Virus record (IMG/VR): IMGVR_UViG_3300027747_002046 | Span: 1 to 38,133 of that record | Direction: 5' to 3' (one strand) | DNA from: a virus | DNA: 38,133 nt | Shown here: positions 15,501 to 22,885 of the stretch, piece by piece | Numbering within the stretch: position 1 is the stretch's first letter | How the letters are laid out: every line of letters begins with the position of its first letter | Notes under the pieces: model-generated | What the model saw: the letters and a program-made list of their open reading frames with translations, nothing else | Database searches by the model: none | What the model was told of the DNA's origin: nothing | Program-made: the position numbers and the translations under genes

Positions 15501-18185
15501 TATGCAAACCCTAATAATCCTTTAGGATCATTGCCCGCCACGATCGTCATTAACTCACCACAAGTTAGTCAAAAGCCTGTAATTGGTAACCCCCAAGTTG
15601 AGCAGTCATACCTTCAATATCCCACAGATCTTGAGTACTTCCAATTAATAACAGGTGTGACTTATAGTGATTTTATTAATCAGTCAAATTATACAACTGC
15701 TTCAGGGTTTTTCCCCCAAGATTATTTACTACACGACATTAGTTATGTTGCCCCATGTGGTGCTAGTAAGACTCTTAATAATATAATTGGAGTAATGGAA
15801 AATTACCAAACCTATGAAATTTGTATTTTCGTAAGAGGTGTAGATCCGTTTACCGCAAAACAAACTATATCTTATGACTTATCTAAAATATTTGGTAAAT
15901 CTTATGGGAATATTTCAATACAAGGTGATTATTATTTAAATGTTCCAATACAACCATTACCCACATCATTAAAACCTACGACACATAACACAGTAAATAA
16001 TGGAAATCAAACATTATATTTCCCTTCATTTACTTTTACGCCTGATCCGACACAATATACCGCATTTACTTCTAACTTACCATATTATTATTTAAGTACT
16101 GATGATGTTTTATCTACGAACTATTCGCCATATCCAGGTCAATGGCAAACAAATCAACAAAGTACCACATCACTCCAACAAACAATTGCTAATGGACGCA
16201 ATATTCCAACATTAATACAACCTACATCCTTTTATACTGTCGGTGGGACATATTTAAGATGGGTAAATGATTTTCAGTCGACAAGTTTCTACATGCAAAC
16301 AGGAAACAATAATAGTAACCCACCTTGTAATCAAGATTGTCAAAAGGGTGAATATTTTAATACTGGTTCAACATTTTATACTTTTGTTAATAGTATGGGT
16401 AATTTATCAGCACTGTATTCTCCTGCATATTATAGATACGGATTGTCTCCAATATCATTTCCAACTGTAAATAGTAATCGTATTGTGATGAGATCTGATA
16501 GATTACCAACTTCATCAAACGTACAAAACGGACCATCAGGAACACAAACAGGATATGCTTTACATCAAAATGATAATTTTTCATTTTACACCCAAAATGG
16601 AAGTCAAAGTCAACCAACAATCAGTGCTGGTGGAGACTTGGTATCTGGTGAATCTCAAGATGACGATCCGGTTACATCAGGATTAACAGAAACACTAACT
16701 TGTGAAGGAATGGTTCCTTTGGCTTGTTATACAGGATCAGGAAGTAATGTTGGGGTAGTTCCTTCGGGACAATGTTCAGTACCCGAAAATAGAATGGTTA
16801 ACGGATGTTATTGTTTATTAAATTATATAGAAACAGATATTCCGGTCTTCAAAAAATTATATTTAATTCCAGAATACTTTAGAGATGCTAGATTGTTTTT
16901 AGAATGGAAAACAAGATTTACGATGAATTTTGCAGCTTGTAGAGGAGTTTTTGCTCAAGTTTTTCAAAACAATTGGGTAAACGGAGTTTTGTATATGTTT
17001 AATTTTAATAAAAGAACAACATTCAATATTTTAACACAACCAAATTATAATTATTGTGAAAATGTTATAGTTTTTAACGAACTTACAAATAATTTCTATT
17101 ATAGGTCTTCCCCTTGGAATGATACAATACAAGAATTTATTGGAAAAAATTCCCCTAGTTATAACTCACAAAGTTTTTTATCAAATTTTCCTGGATTTGG
17201 TTATAATGAAAAACAAATACAATTTCCAACAACCGTTGTTGACTTGGGGCCAAGAGATTATTTCATAAATGAAGTTTGTTGTTCTTCAGGTATTGATGGT
17301 TTTGGTTCTTATTATGCAAACCAATTAAAAGCAACGTCATACCAAGACAACTCTGACATTATACAACTTGGATTTCTTTCTAGAATACTTAATGATGGTG
17401 TTAGACAAAGAATGTTACCCATTCCAAGTGGGGATAATTCTACTGAAGGAAAAGGCATAATTCAATTTTTCAATAGCACACGAGGTGGATATAGAATTGA
17501 TGGTGATTGGGCTCAAATGTTATCAATAAATTCAGAATGGAAAGTTTTGCCGTTTATTACTGAAAACTTACCTCAGCCAAATCCAAATCAATATATTTTC
17601 TTTGGTGATAATGGGGCACCAAATGCTGACCTAATTAAACCTGTTATGGGATTATTTTTCCAAACTCCAACACCAAACTTAAGATATAGAAAAATAGAAT
17701 CACCTGGAATTGAAACCTATAATTTTACACCTTTAATTGAGGAAAAATTTGGGTATTCAAAATCACAAGTTGTTCCAAACTACAAGTGGTCTTTAAAAAA
17801 GAGTAGTCCATCATCAAACATATTTGGAACTGAAGATAATAACTGGTATACAAATACAATAGGTCCGGGAGGAGCAGGAGGCGTTGGAGGATTCTATAAG
17901 AAAAAATACCAAGATTTAGATTTTACAACGTTAAATGAAAAATATATTACAACAACCACTAAATTAGGTTATATTGCTAATTATGATATTAATGGAAATC
18001 CTGATCCACAACCACTTCCAAATACAATCATACAAGGACAACCTATTGGAGTTGCCAATCAACCAATAGGATTGAATCAAGCAATTATAGTAGGTGCTCC
18101 ATACCACTTCTATTTTGGGTTAAATAACGGAAAAACAGCCGTTGATAGATTTTATAAACTTTATGTTTCAACAGTAGAAGAATAA
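12543..18185 (+). CDS. Giant baseplate-region structural protein with membrane-like segment (1,880 aa)
   Basis: No full-length family recognised. Its position right after gp25 and gp6 and its size suggest the role played by gp7-type wedge proteins in T4 (1,032 aa). Visible parts: an N-terminal region, then a carboxypeptidase-regulatory/transthyretin-like beta domain (about 48-170, GRVFVNGGFGLPNAKVSVFI ... FMFFGVPVGTQTI). Beta-rich parts follow. A strongly hydrophobic stretch (about 578-630) can hold two membrane-spanning helices, with another at about 675-706 (FSVVLAASFTAFAIFAAAKI). Next comes a cysteine cluster DCTSCDCDCK (about 717-726) and a long Asn/Thr/Ser-rich structural C-terminal half with further Cys. 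The hydrophobic part is atypical for a baseplate wedge and could insert into the host envelope. Its stop overlaps the next start (TAATG). Confidence 0.75.
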   Translation: MGKSYRIRTEVGVDKYINVNLEQDWESLEILSLKILANDVYTRFCSDYGVVTGRVFVNGGFGLPNAKVSVFIPLDAADELNPVISELYPYKTITETNADGYRYNLLPKLPSYNGHVSTGSFPNKGDVLMDGSYIEVYDKYYRFTVTTNESGDFMFFGVPVGTQTIVMDVDLSDIGCFSLSPQDLIQQGLATETQVNGAKFKSSTNLRELPQIKNLVFDVDVRPFWGDAELCQVGITRVDFDLTKQANINIQPTAIFMGSIISTTDDDALKVSCKPKNNTGNLCELVAGPGEIQAIRQTIFSDDNGLPILERYQIEQEGKVIDADGTYLLNVPMNLDYVFTNEFGQQVISNDPKKGIPTKGKYRFRFKWQNEQGLQGSFQRANFLVPNIKEYGWNNTYNSSNDPFTNLSPGTYTYPSIPAGSITGLTATNNFGVNLGLSQPTTNNVSSYSIYLNGQLYIGSLNSIPFNIGDTIQIVATPVDSSQPQSIVFTSYQEELFNLLRSYAFSTDWDDYANVQEALNCEDTFYEFHYNKVYTTAMFLDRYKKGIGRAKHLGIKEIDNRSCKSTVNTFPVNDIIRNFDAIFFVFNILINILTFPILTLLFVAHFISFLWPILKYVLIILGIVLTIQAATDLQNVFENTSEVIEATLSAISVNLGGPVVDTGALIKSVRLLIKQFILIAKAAFSVVLAASFTAFAIFAAAKIKGFPRIGLPMISYPDCTSCDCDCKNADMSDDFDSNSVYNEINTAAQSSGGGTNNTVLSTPKTLIAPVNSSAAYALDHPNLKNDPNNNDPFPPCKSLTTLIGNGDITIDVVVKASLDYIRIASGSDVISSTDPNRYLPNEAYLLKAPQPFLFTADKNPGADDRSFAYPTSVTFSQKLNEFNTRDKYFKSSTTSAFGSGVNRIKTVVNPTSGSTPYEDQVIVVLMNPGSTESLGVGNVVTFQDPNYMDSGSTLRMVNLTGATTNQFQNNSITGTTLTGQTSISINYANPNNPLGSLPATIVINSPQVSQKPVIGNPQVEQSYLQYPTDLEYFQLITGVTYSDFINQSNYTTASGFFPQDYLLHDISYVAPCGASKTLNNIIGVMENYQTYEICIFVRGVDPFTAKQTISYDLSKIFGKSYGNISIQGDYYLNVPIQPLPTSLKPTTHNTVNNGNQTLYFPSFTFTPDPTQYTAFTSNLPYYYLSTDDVLSTNYSPYPGQWQTNQQSTTSLQQTIANGRNIPTLIQPTSFYTVGGTYLRWVNDFQSTSFYMQTGNNNSNPPCNQDCQKGEYFNTGSTFYTFVNSMGNLSALYSPAYYRYGLSPISFPTVNSNRIVMRSDRLPTSSNVQNGPSGTQTGYALHQNDNFSFYTQNGSQSQPTISAGGDLVSGESQDDDPVTSGLTETLTCEGMVPLACYTGSGSNVGVVPSGQCSVPENRMVNGCYCLLNYIETDIPVFKKLYLIPEYFRDARLFLEWKTRFTMNFAACRGVFAQVFQNNWVNGVLYMFNFNKRTTFNILTQPNYNYCENVIVFNELTNNFYYRSSPWNDTIQEFIGKNSPSYNSQSFLSNFPGFGYNEKQIQFPTTVVDLGPRDYFINEVCCSSGIDGFGSYYANQLKATSYQDNSDIIQLGFLSRILNDGVRQRMLPIPSGDNSTEGKGIIQFFNSTRGGYRIDGDWAQMLSINSEWKVLPFITENLPQPNPNQYIFFGDNGAPNADLIKPVMGLFFQTPTPNLRYRKIESPGIETYNFTPLIEEKFGYSKSQVVPNYKWSLKKSSPSSNIFGTEDNNWYTNTIGPGGAGGVGGFYKKKYQDLDFTTLNEKYITTTTKLGYIANYDINGNPDPQPLPNTIIQGQPIGVANQPIGLNQAIIVGAPYHFYFGLNNGKTAVDRFYKLYVSTVEE

Positions 18186-19984
18186 TGGTAGATCCGACAA
18201 CAAATATAATTTTATCGACCCAAAGATATAAGGGAGCACCAAAAACAGATCAGTTTATCAATGTTCCTTTCGCACAAACAAATAAAGAACTTATTGAATT
18301 TGATAGAAGCGTTGATTTAAATCTTGCAACCGTTTTTGATGAAGAAAGACAACAATCTACAATATTTAGACCTGTAACCAAGTATTCTGTCATATTTGAA
18401 AATGCTTATACAGGATCAACAACTTATGTTCCATTTAGAGATAATCTTTATTATACAAATGCTTTGTCAAACGCAATATCGTATTATCCTTCTGGAAATA
18501 ATCCATCAGTTCCACCACTTCCAACAAATCAAAATGTTGCTTGGGATGGATTTCCTCAATACCCCGAATTTGATTTTATAAGAACTGATAATGATGTTCT
18601 TGGATATACAATTGGAAACGGAAGACATTTGGATTTTAAATCAGTAAGTGCAACAACATACAATTGGTCTCATTATTTAAGTTATGTTTATCAAAATGAT
18701 TATAACAAAAATCTTTATGCGATTGAACCAAATACAAACATTTCTTGGAATTGGGTGGCTTCAGACGGACTTCCTTATTATGTAATTGTTGGTAGTGATC
18801 AAACAACAAGAGTTATTAGTTTTAAGTGTCCTGTTATGCATGGTTTATCTGTTGGAGAATCCGTTCAATTATCTACTAATTATAATGGAAATGAATTTTT
18901 TCAGGTAACCAGTTTGGGTGATCCTGCATCGGGATCGGATGAATACATTTTTAATATTAGAAACGTTGGTTATACAGGAAATACTTTTTTAACTTTTACA
19001 CAAGGGACATTCAAAAGGGTTATAAATGTTTCAAATTCTGCTGATACAATTAGCAAATATTATGTTAGAAAACATAAAATATTGACAAACCCCGAATGTG
19101 CGGTTTTGGTAAATGCGGGATTTGAACAAAATGTTTATAACAATAAAACCAAGTGTGAAGTAAAGGCATTAACACCAAATCAAAAACAACGAACATCTGT
19201 TAAAGAAGGTGCAAGATCATATACATTATCTTTTAATTGTGATGTGGATATTCTTGATTTATTGGATAACGAAAACAGACCTGTTAGTGAATTATTTTTT
19301 ACAACAGTTTGGAGAGGTTATTTTGGTTGGACACAAAAATTAAAACAAGGTTGGTATTTTAATACTTATTTGGATCAAACAAACCCACAAATTTGGTGGG
19401 ATCAAAATAATCCTGATTCTAATACAAGTATAATCCAAAATCAATATAATTCATTAGTGAATCAAGGTCCGTTTTTTTATAATGAACTATTAAACACAGG
19501 AGATACAATAGACGGAGATTATTGTGAATGGAATAATTTTGAACAACTTGAAAGAGTAATTTCATTATATCAACATAAAATAACATATAACGAAAATTGG
19601 TTTAGTTTGTCAGCAACCACGTTGACACCAAATAACCAATATGGTTATTTTTATCAACCACATAGCCCAATTCAGATCAGGGCTTTTTCTGACTATATTG
19701 AGGAAGGTAGTTCTTTGAATGTTGTTGGAATACCTGATTATGCTTATTACTCAACGATGAACGCACTATTTAGATGGAGAGATTTATATCCTTATGGGTT
19801 TATTGATACAGATGGTGTTGGGGTTGATTTTCCGTTTTTAAATAATTCTCATTATCCGTTTACAAACACAATATTTAGAGTTACACCCGAAAATTACAAT
19901 ATACCGAGTGATTATGCTCAAACTGGAGCAGTTCCTGTGAACATAACAACAATTGCAGACCCAACGGCCGATGAATGCGAATAG
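18185..19984 (+). CDS. Baseplate/tail structural protein (599 aa)
   Basis: Unrecognised structural protein, translationally coupled to the giant protein upstream (TAATG). It is rich in Asn, Tyr, Phe and Trp, has no membrane segment, and reads as beta-rich: FRPVTKYSVIFENAY (about 60-75), an internal stretch around KAKCEV-like KTKCEVKALTPNQKQRTSV, and a C-terminal part with a conserved-looking DGVGVDFPFLNNSHYPF (about 542-558). The order gp25, gp6, giant protein, this protein would correspond to the T4 gp7/gp8 neighbourhood, so a wedge or wedge-peripheral role is plausible, but I see no gp8 signature. It overlaps the next gene by 14 nt if that starts at 19971. Confidence 0.7.
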   Translation: MVDPTTNIILSTQRYKGAPKTDQFINVPFAQTNKELIEFDRSVDLNLATVFDEERQQSTIFRPVTKYSVIFENAYTGSTTYVPFRDNLYYTNALSNAISYYPSGNNPSVPPLPTNQNVAWDGFPQYPEFDFIRTDNDVLGYTIGNGRHLDFKSVSATTYNWSHYLSYVYQNDYNKNLYAIEPNTNISWNWVASDGLPYYVIVGSDQTTRVISFKCPVMHGLSVGESVQLSTNYNGNEFFQVTSLGDPASGSDEYIFNIRNVGYTGNTFLTFTQGTFKRVINVSNSADTISKYYVRKHKILTNPECAVLVNAGFEQNVYNNKTKCEVKALTPNQKQRTSVKEGARSYTLSFNCDVDILDLLDNENRPVSELFFTTVWRGYFGWTQKLKQGWYFNTYLDQTNPQIWWDQNNPDSNTSIIQNQYNSLVNQGPFFYNELLNTGDTIDGDYCEWNNFEQLERVISLYQHKITYNENWFSLSATTLTPNNQYGYFYQPHSPIQIRAFSDYIEEGSSLNVVGIPDYAYYSTMNALFRWRDLYPYGFIDTDGVGVDFPFLNNSHYPFTNTIFRVTPENYNIPSDYAQTGAVPVNITTIADPTADECE

Positions 19985-20777
19985 AATAAAAATAGTAAAA
20001 GACGATATAAATAAGTTTGTTAATATACCAATTAACATGCAATGGGATTTTATGGGTCGAGACGATAGTATTTCGGAATATGAAATCGATGCGATTAAAC
20101 AAGTTACAGGTGTAGCGGCAGATTTTGAAATCGCAAGATTTGCTCATAACGTATTTTACAATCAAGATTCTGCGATAAATTATGAATTTAACTTTTATGA
20201 TGATTCACAACCCATAACCGCAAATACAGTTGGAAACTGGTCTTCATCATATTTAAATAACGGATTTTCAGTTCAAGACATTTATTATTTTTCAAAACCT
20301 TTTACAAAGTCTTTTTTCAAACTTGATTTTTATGACACAAAAGAAGAAAAAACACAACAAATATATTTGTCAATTATTCTTCCCGTTCAACAAGGATTAA
20401 CACAAACCGCAGTTTTATCACCACTTGTCCCCCCAGTTGAAATTAAAAAACCAAAAATGGTGTTAGATTATATTGGGGCAGATAAAGAAGGGTTTTTTGT
20501 ATATTGGTTAAGAAGTAGAGATTTTATTGACATATCAACTTTTTTTATGACCGCCAAGTTTTTTGATGGAAGAGAAGGAGTTTTTAAACAAATGACAAAT
20601 ACAAGACAAGATTTAATCACACCTAATAAATTCCAATTCAACAATGAGGACTATTTTTATTATAAGGTGGATTTGGATTATAACAATAAAACTTACGAAG
20701 TGTTTTCGACATCAACAACTCTTAGGGTTGGAGATTCAAACTCACCGATAATTTGGTATGAATATGTTAACCCATAA
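19971..20777 (+). CDS. Tail/baseplate structural protein (268 aa)
   Basis: Unrecognised. I choose ATG 19971 (MNANRIKIVKDDINKFVNIP) over an upstream TTG at 19953 because the upstream codons duplicate the end of the preceding gene. The 14-nt overlap is compatible with coupling. The protein has aromatic-rich beta-like segments such as FSKPFTKSFFKLDFYDTK and a C-terminal part with YFYYKVDLDYNNKTYEVFS, ending WYEYVNP. This alternating pattern is common in tail/baseplate adaptor proteins. Its stop overlaps the following start as TAATG (20775-20779). No enzymatic motif is seen. Confidence 0.65.
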   Translation: MNANRIKIVKDDINKFVNIPINMQWDFMGRDDSISEYEIDAIKQVTGVAADFEIARFAHNVFYNQDSAINYEFNFYDDSQPITANTVGNWSSSYLNNGFSVQDIYYFSKPFTKSFFKLDFYDTKEEKTQQIYLSIILPVQQGLTQTAVLSPLVPPVEIKKPKMVLDYIGADKEGFFVYWLRSRDFIDISTFFMTAKFFDGREGVFKQMTNTRQDLITPNKFQFNNEDYFYYKVDLDYNNKTYEVFSTSTTLRVGDSNSPIIWYEYVNP

Positions 20778-21952
20778 TGGAATTACAAGAATATAAGTTT
20801 ATTGTTTCACCAGAAAATATCAAAAGTGATATTATTTTTGTTAATTATACAGGTGAAACAGATATTACAACAATTATTGATCCGTGTTGTTTAACGGCAA
20901 CAACCACAAGTGCGACAACAACAGGAACAACTGGTGTTTATCTTCCTATGTCGTATGTTTTAAGTGGAAACACAGGAGGAACTTCATTTTTAACAGGTTT
21001 ATCTGTTAACATATTGATAACAGAGTCTGCGGTTGATCTTGGATATTACACTCCATTTGATGGTTTAATATTGCAGGCCGACGTATTAAACAATTTTATT
21101 GTAACCGCAAACACAATAAATCCATATACTTACACATTTTATAATACGTCAGATTTAGAGTTTATTAAGTTTTTACAACTTGTTACATACACATTAGATT
21201 GGGGAGATGGATCACCACCACAGGCGGTTTTGGGAATAACACCTATTTTTCATACGTATCCTACGGCAGATAATAATTATACGATAACCTTGACTGCCAA
21301 CTCGCCTTGGGGAATATCAAAAGTTCAAAAACCGGTTTTAACACCATATAGTGCCGCTACAATACCAAACCCACAAGGATCAATAACTTTTTATCCTGCT
21401 GGTGGATCGTGGTCTGCTAACCCAATAAGTTATGACTATATCTTTACGGGAGATTCAAATACAAACATCAACGACTACTATTCATACAACTACACTTCAG
21501 TTCCTTTTTTAATTACAGGTTTTACAGAATCAACCTTAAATGATTTGGCACAATTTGGACCAAAAATTAATTTGGCAGGAGGAAAATATAAATTGGGAAT
21601 ACAAGTAACAGGAAACACAGGAGGTATTGGTACTTACTATGGGGTTGATCCAACGGGAACTTATAGCGCCTACACAATGAACGGAACGATTTATCACGAT
21701 TATGAAAATTTTACAATTTATTTTACAGACTCATACGGATTAGTTCCTGGTGAATTAGAATTATCAGCAATAACAAAAAATGAAGCACTATTGAATGTTA
21801 TTGACCAACCAGAAATTATAACTAATGTTTATATTGAAAGGGGGAAATACACACCTTTAGAAAATGTTATGAGATTAGGTGAGGTTGATAACATGGGTGA
21901 TTTAGAAAAATACGGATACAAATATTTTACAATAGAAAAAGTATCAACATAA
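20777..21952 (+). CDS. PKD-domain tail protein (391 aa)
   Basis: Structural protein with one clear PKD-type Ig-like domain: YTLDWGDGSPP (about 138-148), a histidine/tyrosine strand FHTYPTADNNYTITL (about 156-171) and NSPWG, the usual W-x-D-G ... H-x-Y ... x-V-x-L layout. PKD domains are extracellular beta sandwiches used in protein or glycan contact and are often displayed by phage fibres. The N-terminal part contains a Cys pair (DPCCLTATTTSATTTG, about 36-50) with a Thr-rich stretch; the C-terminus is ordered (PLENVMRLGEVDNMGDLEKY). It is coupled to the upstream gene by TAATG. Probably a baseplate-peripheral or fibre-network component. Confidence 0.72.
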   Translation: MELQEYKFIVSPENIKSDIIFVNYTGETDITTIIDPCCLTATTTSATTTGTTGVYLPMSYVLSGNTGGTSFLTGLSVNILITESAVDLGYYTPFDGLILQADVLNNFIVTANTINPYTYTFYNTSDLEFIKFLQLVTYTLDWGDGSPPQAVLGITPIFHTYPTADNNYTITLTANSPWGISKVQKPVLTPYSAATIPNPQGSITFYPAGGSWSANPISYDYIFTGDSNTNINDYYSYNYTSVPFLITGFTESTLNDLAQFGPKINLAGGKYKLGIQVTGNTGGIGTYYGVDPTGTYSAYTMNGTIYHDYENFTIYFTDSYGLVPGELELSAITKNEALLNVIDQPEIITNVYIERGKYTPLENVMRLGEVDNMGDLEKYGYKYFTIEKVST

Positions 21953-21953
21953 C

Positions 21954-21960
21954 TATTTAT
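21954..21960 (+). promoter_or_regulatory. TATTTAT element upstream of gene 21980
   Basis: CTATTTATAAA starts one base after the stop of the PKD gene (the C is 21953) and lies 19 nt before the next ATG. It would restart transcription inside the tail module. Confidence 0.33.
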
Positions 21961-21979
21961 AAAAAAGTAATATTAAAAT

Positions 21980-22885
21980 ATGGCAACGGGAAATTATGGC
22001 GTAATAAGACCTTCAGATGTTAGTCCTGAAGATGTACAAATCGTGTTAGTTTATACAGAATCAAGAGATGACACACAAAATTTTACATTAACAACTTTGA
22101 ACGCACAAGACGTTCTTAGACCTTATTTTAATAATAATGCCACGGGAGGAAGTTCAGTAGAAATACTTGGTGGTTTATATAATCTAAAATTACCAGCAGA
22201 CCAATTCAATAAATTGGGAATCTATACTTTGATGATTAGACCTGCAGAAATTAGAACAATAATTACTGATTGTGGTGTTTTATCTGCATTACCAAACGTT
22301 AAAGGAATTGTAATTGATTTGAATAATGTTCCGGCACAAAGTCGAAACAAATTTGTAAATCAAGGATTAGTTGGATTTAGAGTTGAATATTTAAATCCTG
22401 ATGGAACAAAAATACCAAACTTTTTTAGAATTATCACATCATCTTTTTATTGTGAACCTGTGGTTCAAAACCTAACAAACACAATTCAAAAATCTATTAG
22501 ATATAAATATGTTGAAGGAGCAACTAACTTGTTATTTTGCACATTGTCTCCGTCATCATCACCAACTAATAAACCAAGTGCGACCCCTTATATTGGACAA
22601 CCAAACCAAAGTATTATCATTACAAACACATACTTTAATCCAATAAGTACTGAGATTGAAATTGTTGACCAAGACATTTCAACACTTGCAATTGCTCTTT
22701 ACGGAAACCAAACTAAATCTATTGAGGATGGTATTTACACCATTTACGATGCTAATAACAATATATACAAACAATACAACTTGTATGAAATTAAAGATCA
22801 GTTTAACGCTCTTCTTTATGAAGTTAGACAAGATCGTGGCGAAAATATCGATTTCTCAAAGGCGTTTAATAATATAACAGCTTAA
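21980..22885 (+). CDS. Tail structural protein (301 aa)
   Basis: Unrecognised structural protein. The N-terminus MATGNYGVIRPSDVSPEDVQ opens a beta-rich domain with GGLYNLKLPADQFNKLGIYT (about 61-80) and MIRPAEIRTII. A Ser/Pro/Thr-rich linker (TLSPSSSPTNKPSATPY, about 187-203) separates it from a C-terminal domain rich in Asn, Gln and Tyr that ends DFSKAFNNITA. It begins a new TATTTAT-headed unit and is coupled by TAATG to the 995-residue protein, suggesting that the two are produced in similar amounts and may interact. Confidence 0.68.
   Translation: MATGNYGVIRPSDVSPEDVQIVLVYTESRDDTQNFTLTTLNAQDVLRPYFNNNATGGSSVEILGGLYNLKLPADQFNKLGIYTLMIRPAEIRTIITDCGVLSALPNVKGIVIDLNNVPAQSRNKFVNQGLVGFRVEYLNPDGTKIPNFFRIITSSFYCEPVVQNLTNTIQKSIRYKYVEGATNLLFCTLSPSSSPTNKPSATPYIGQPNQSIIITNTYFNPISTEIEIVDQDISTLAIALYGNQTKSIEDGIYTIYDANNNIYKQYNLYEIKDQFNALLYEVRQDRGENIDFSKAFNNITA

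Noticed and set aside
19953-19970. TTG start extending gene 19971 upstream
   Set aside because: Would lengthen the overlap with the preceding gene to 32 nt; the ATG at 19971 is the simpler start.
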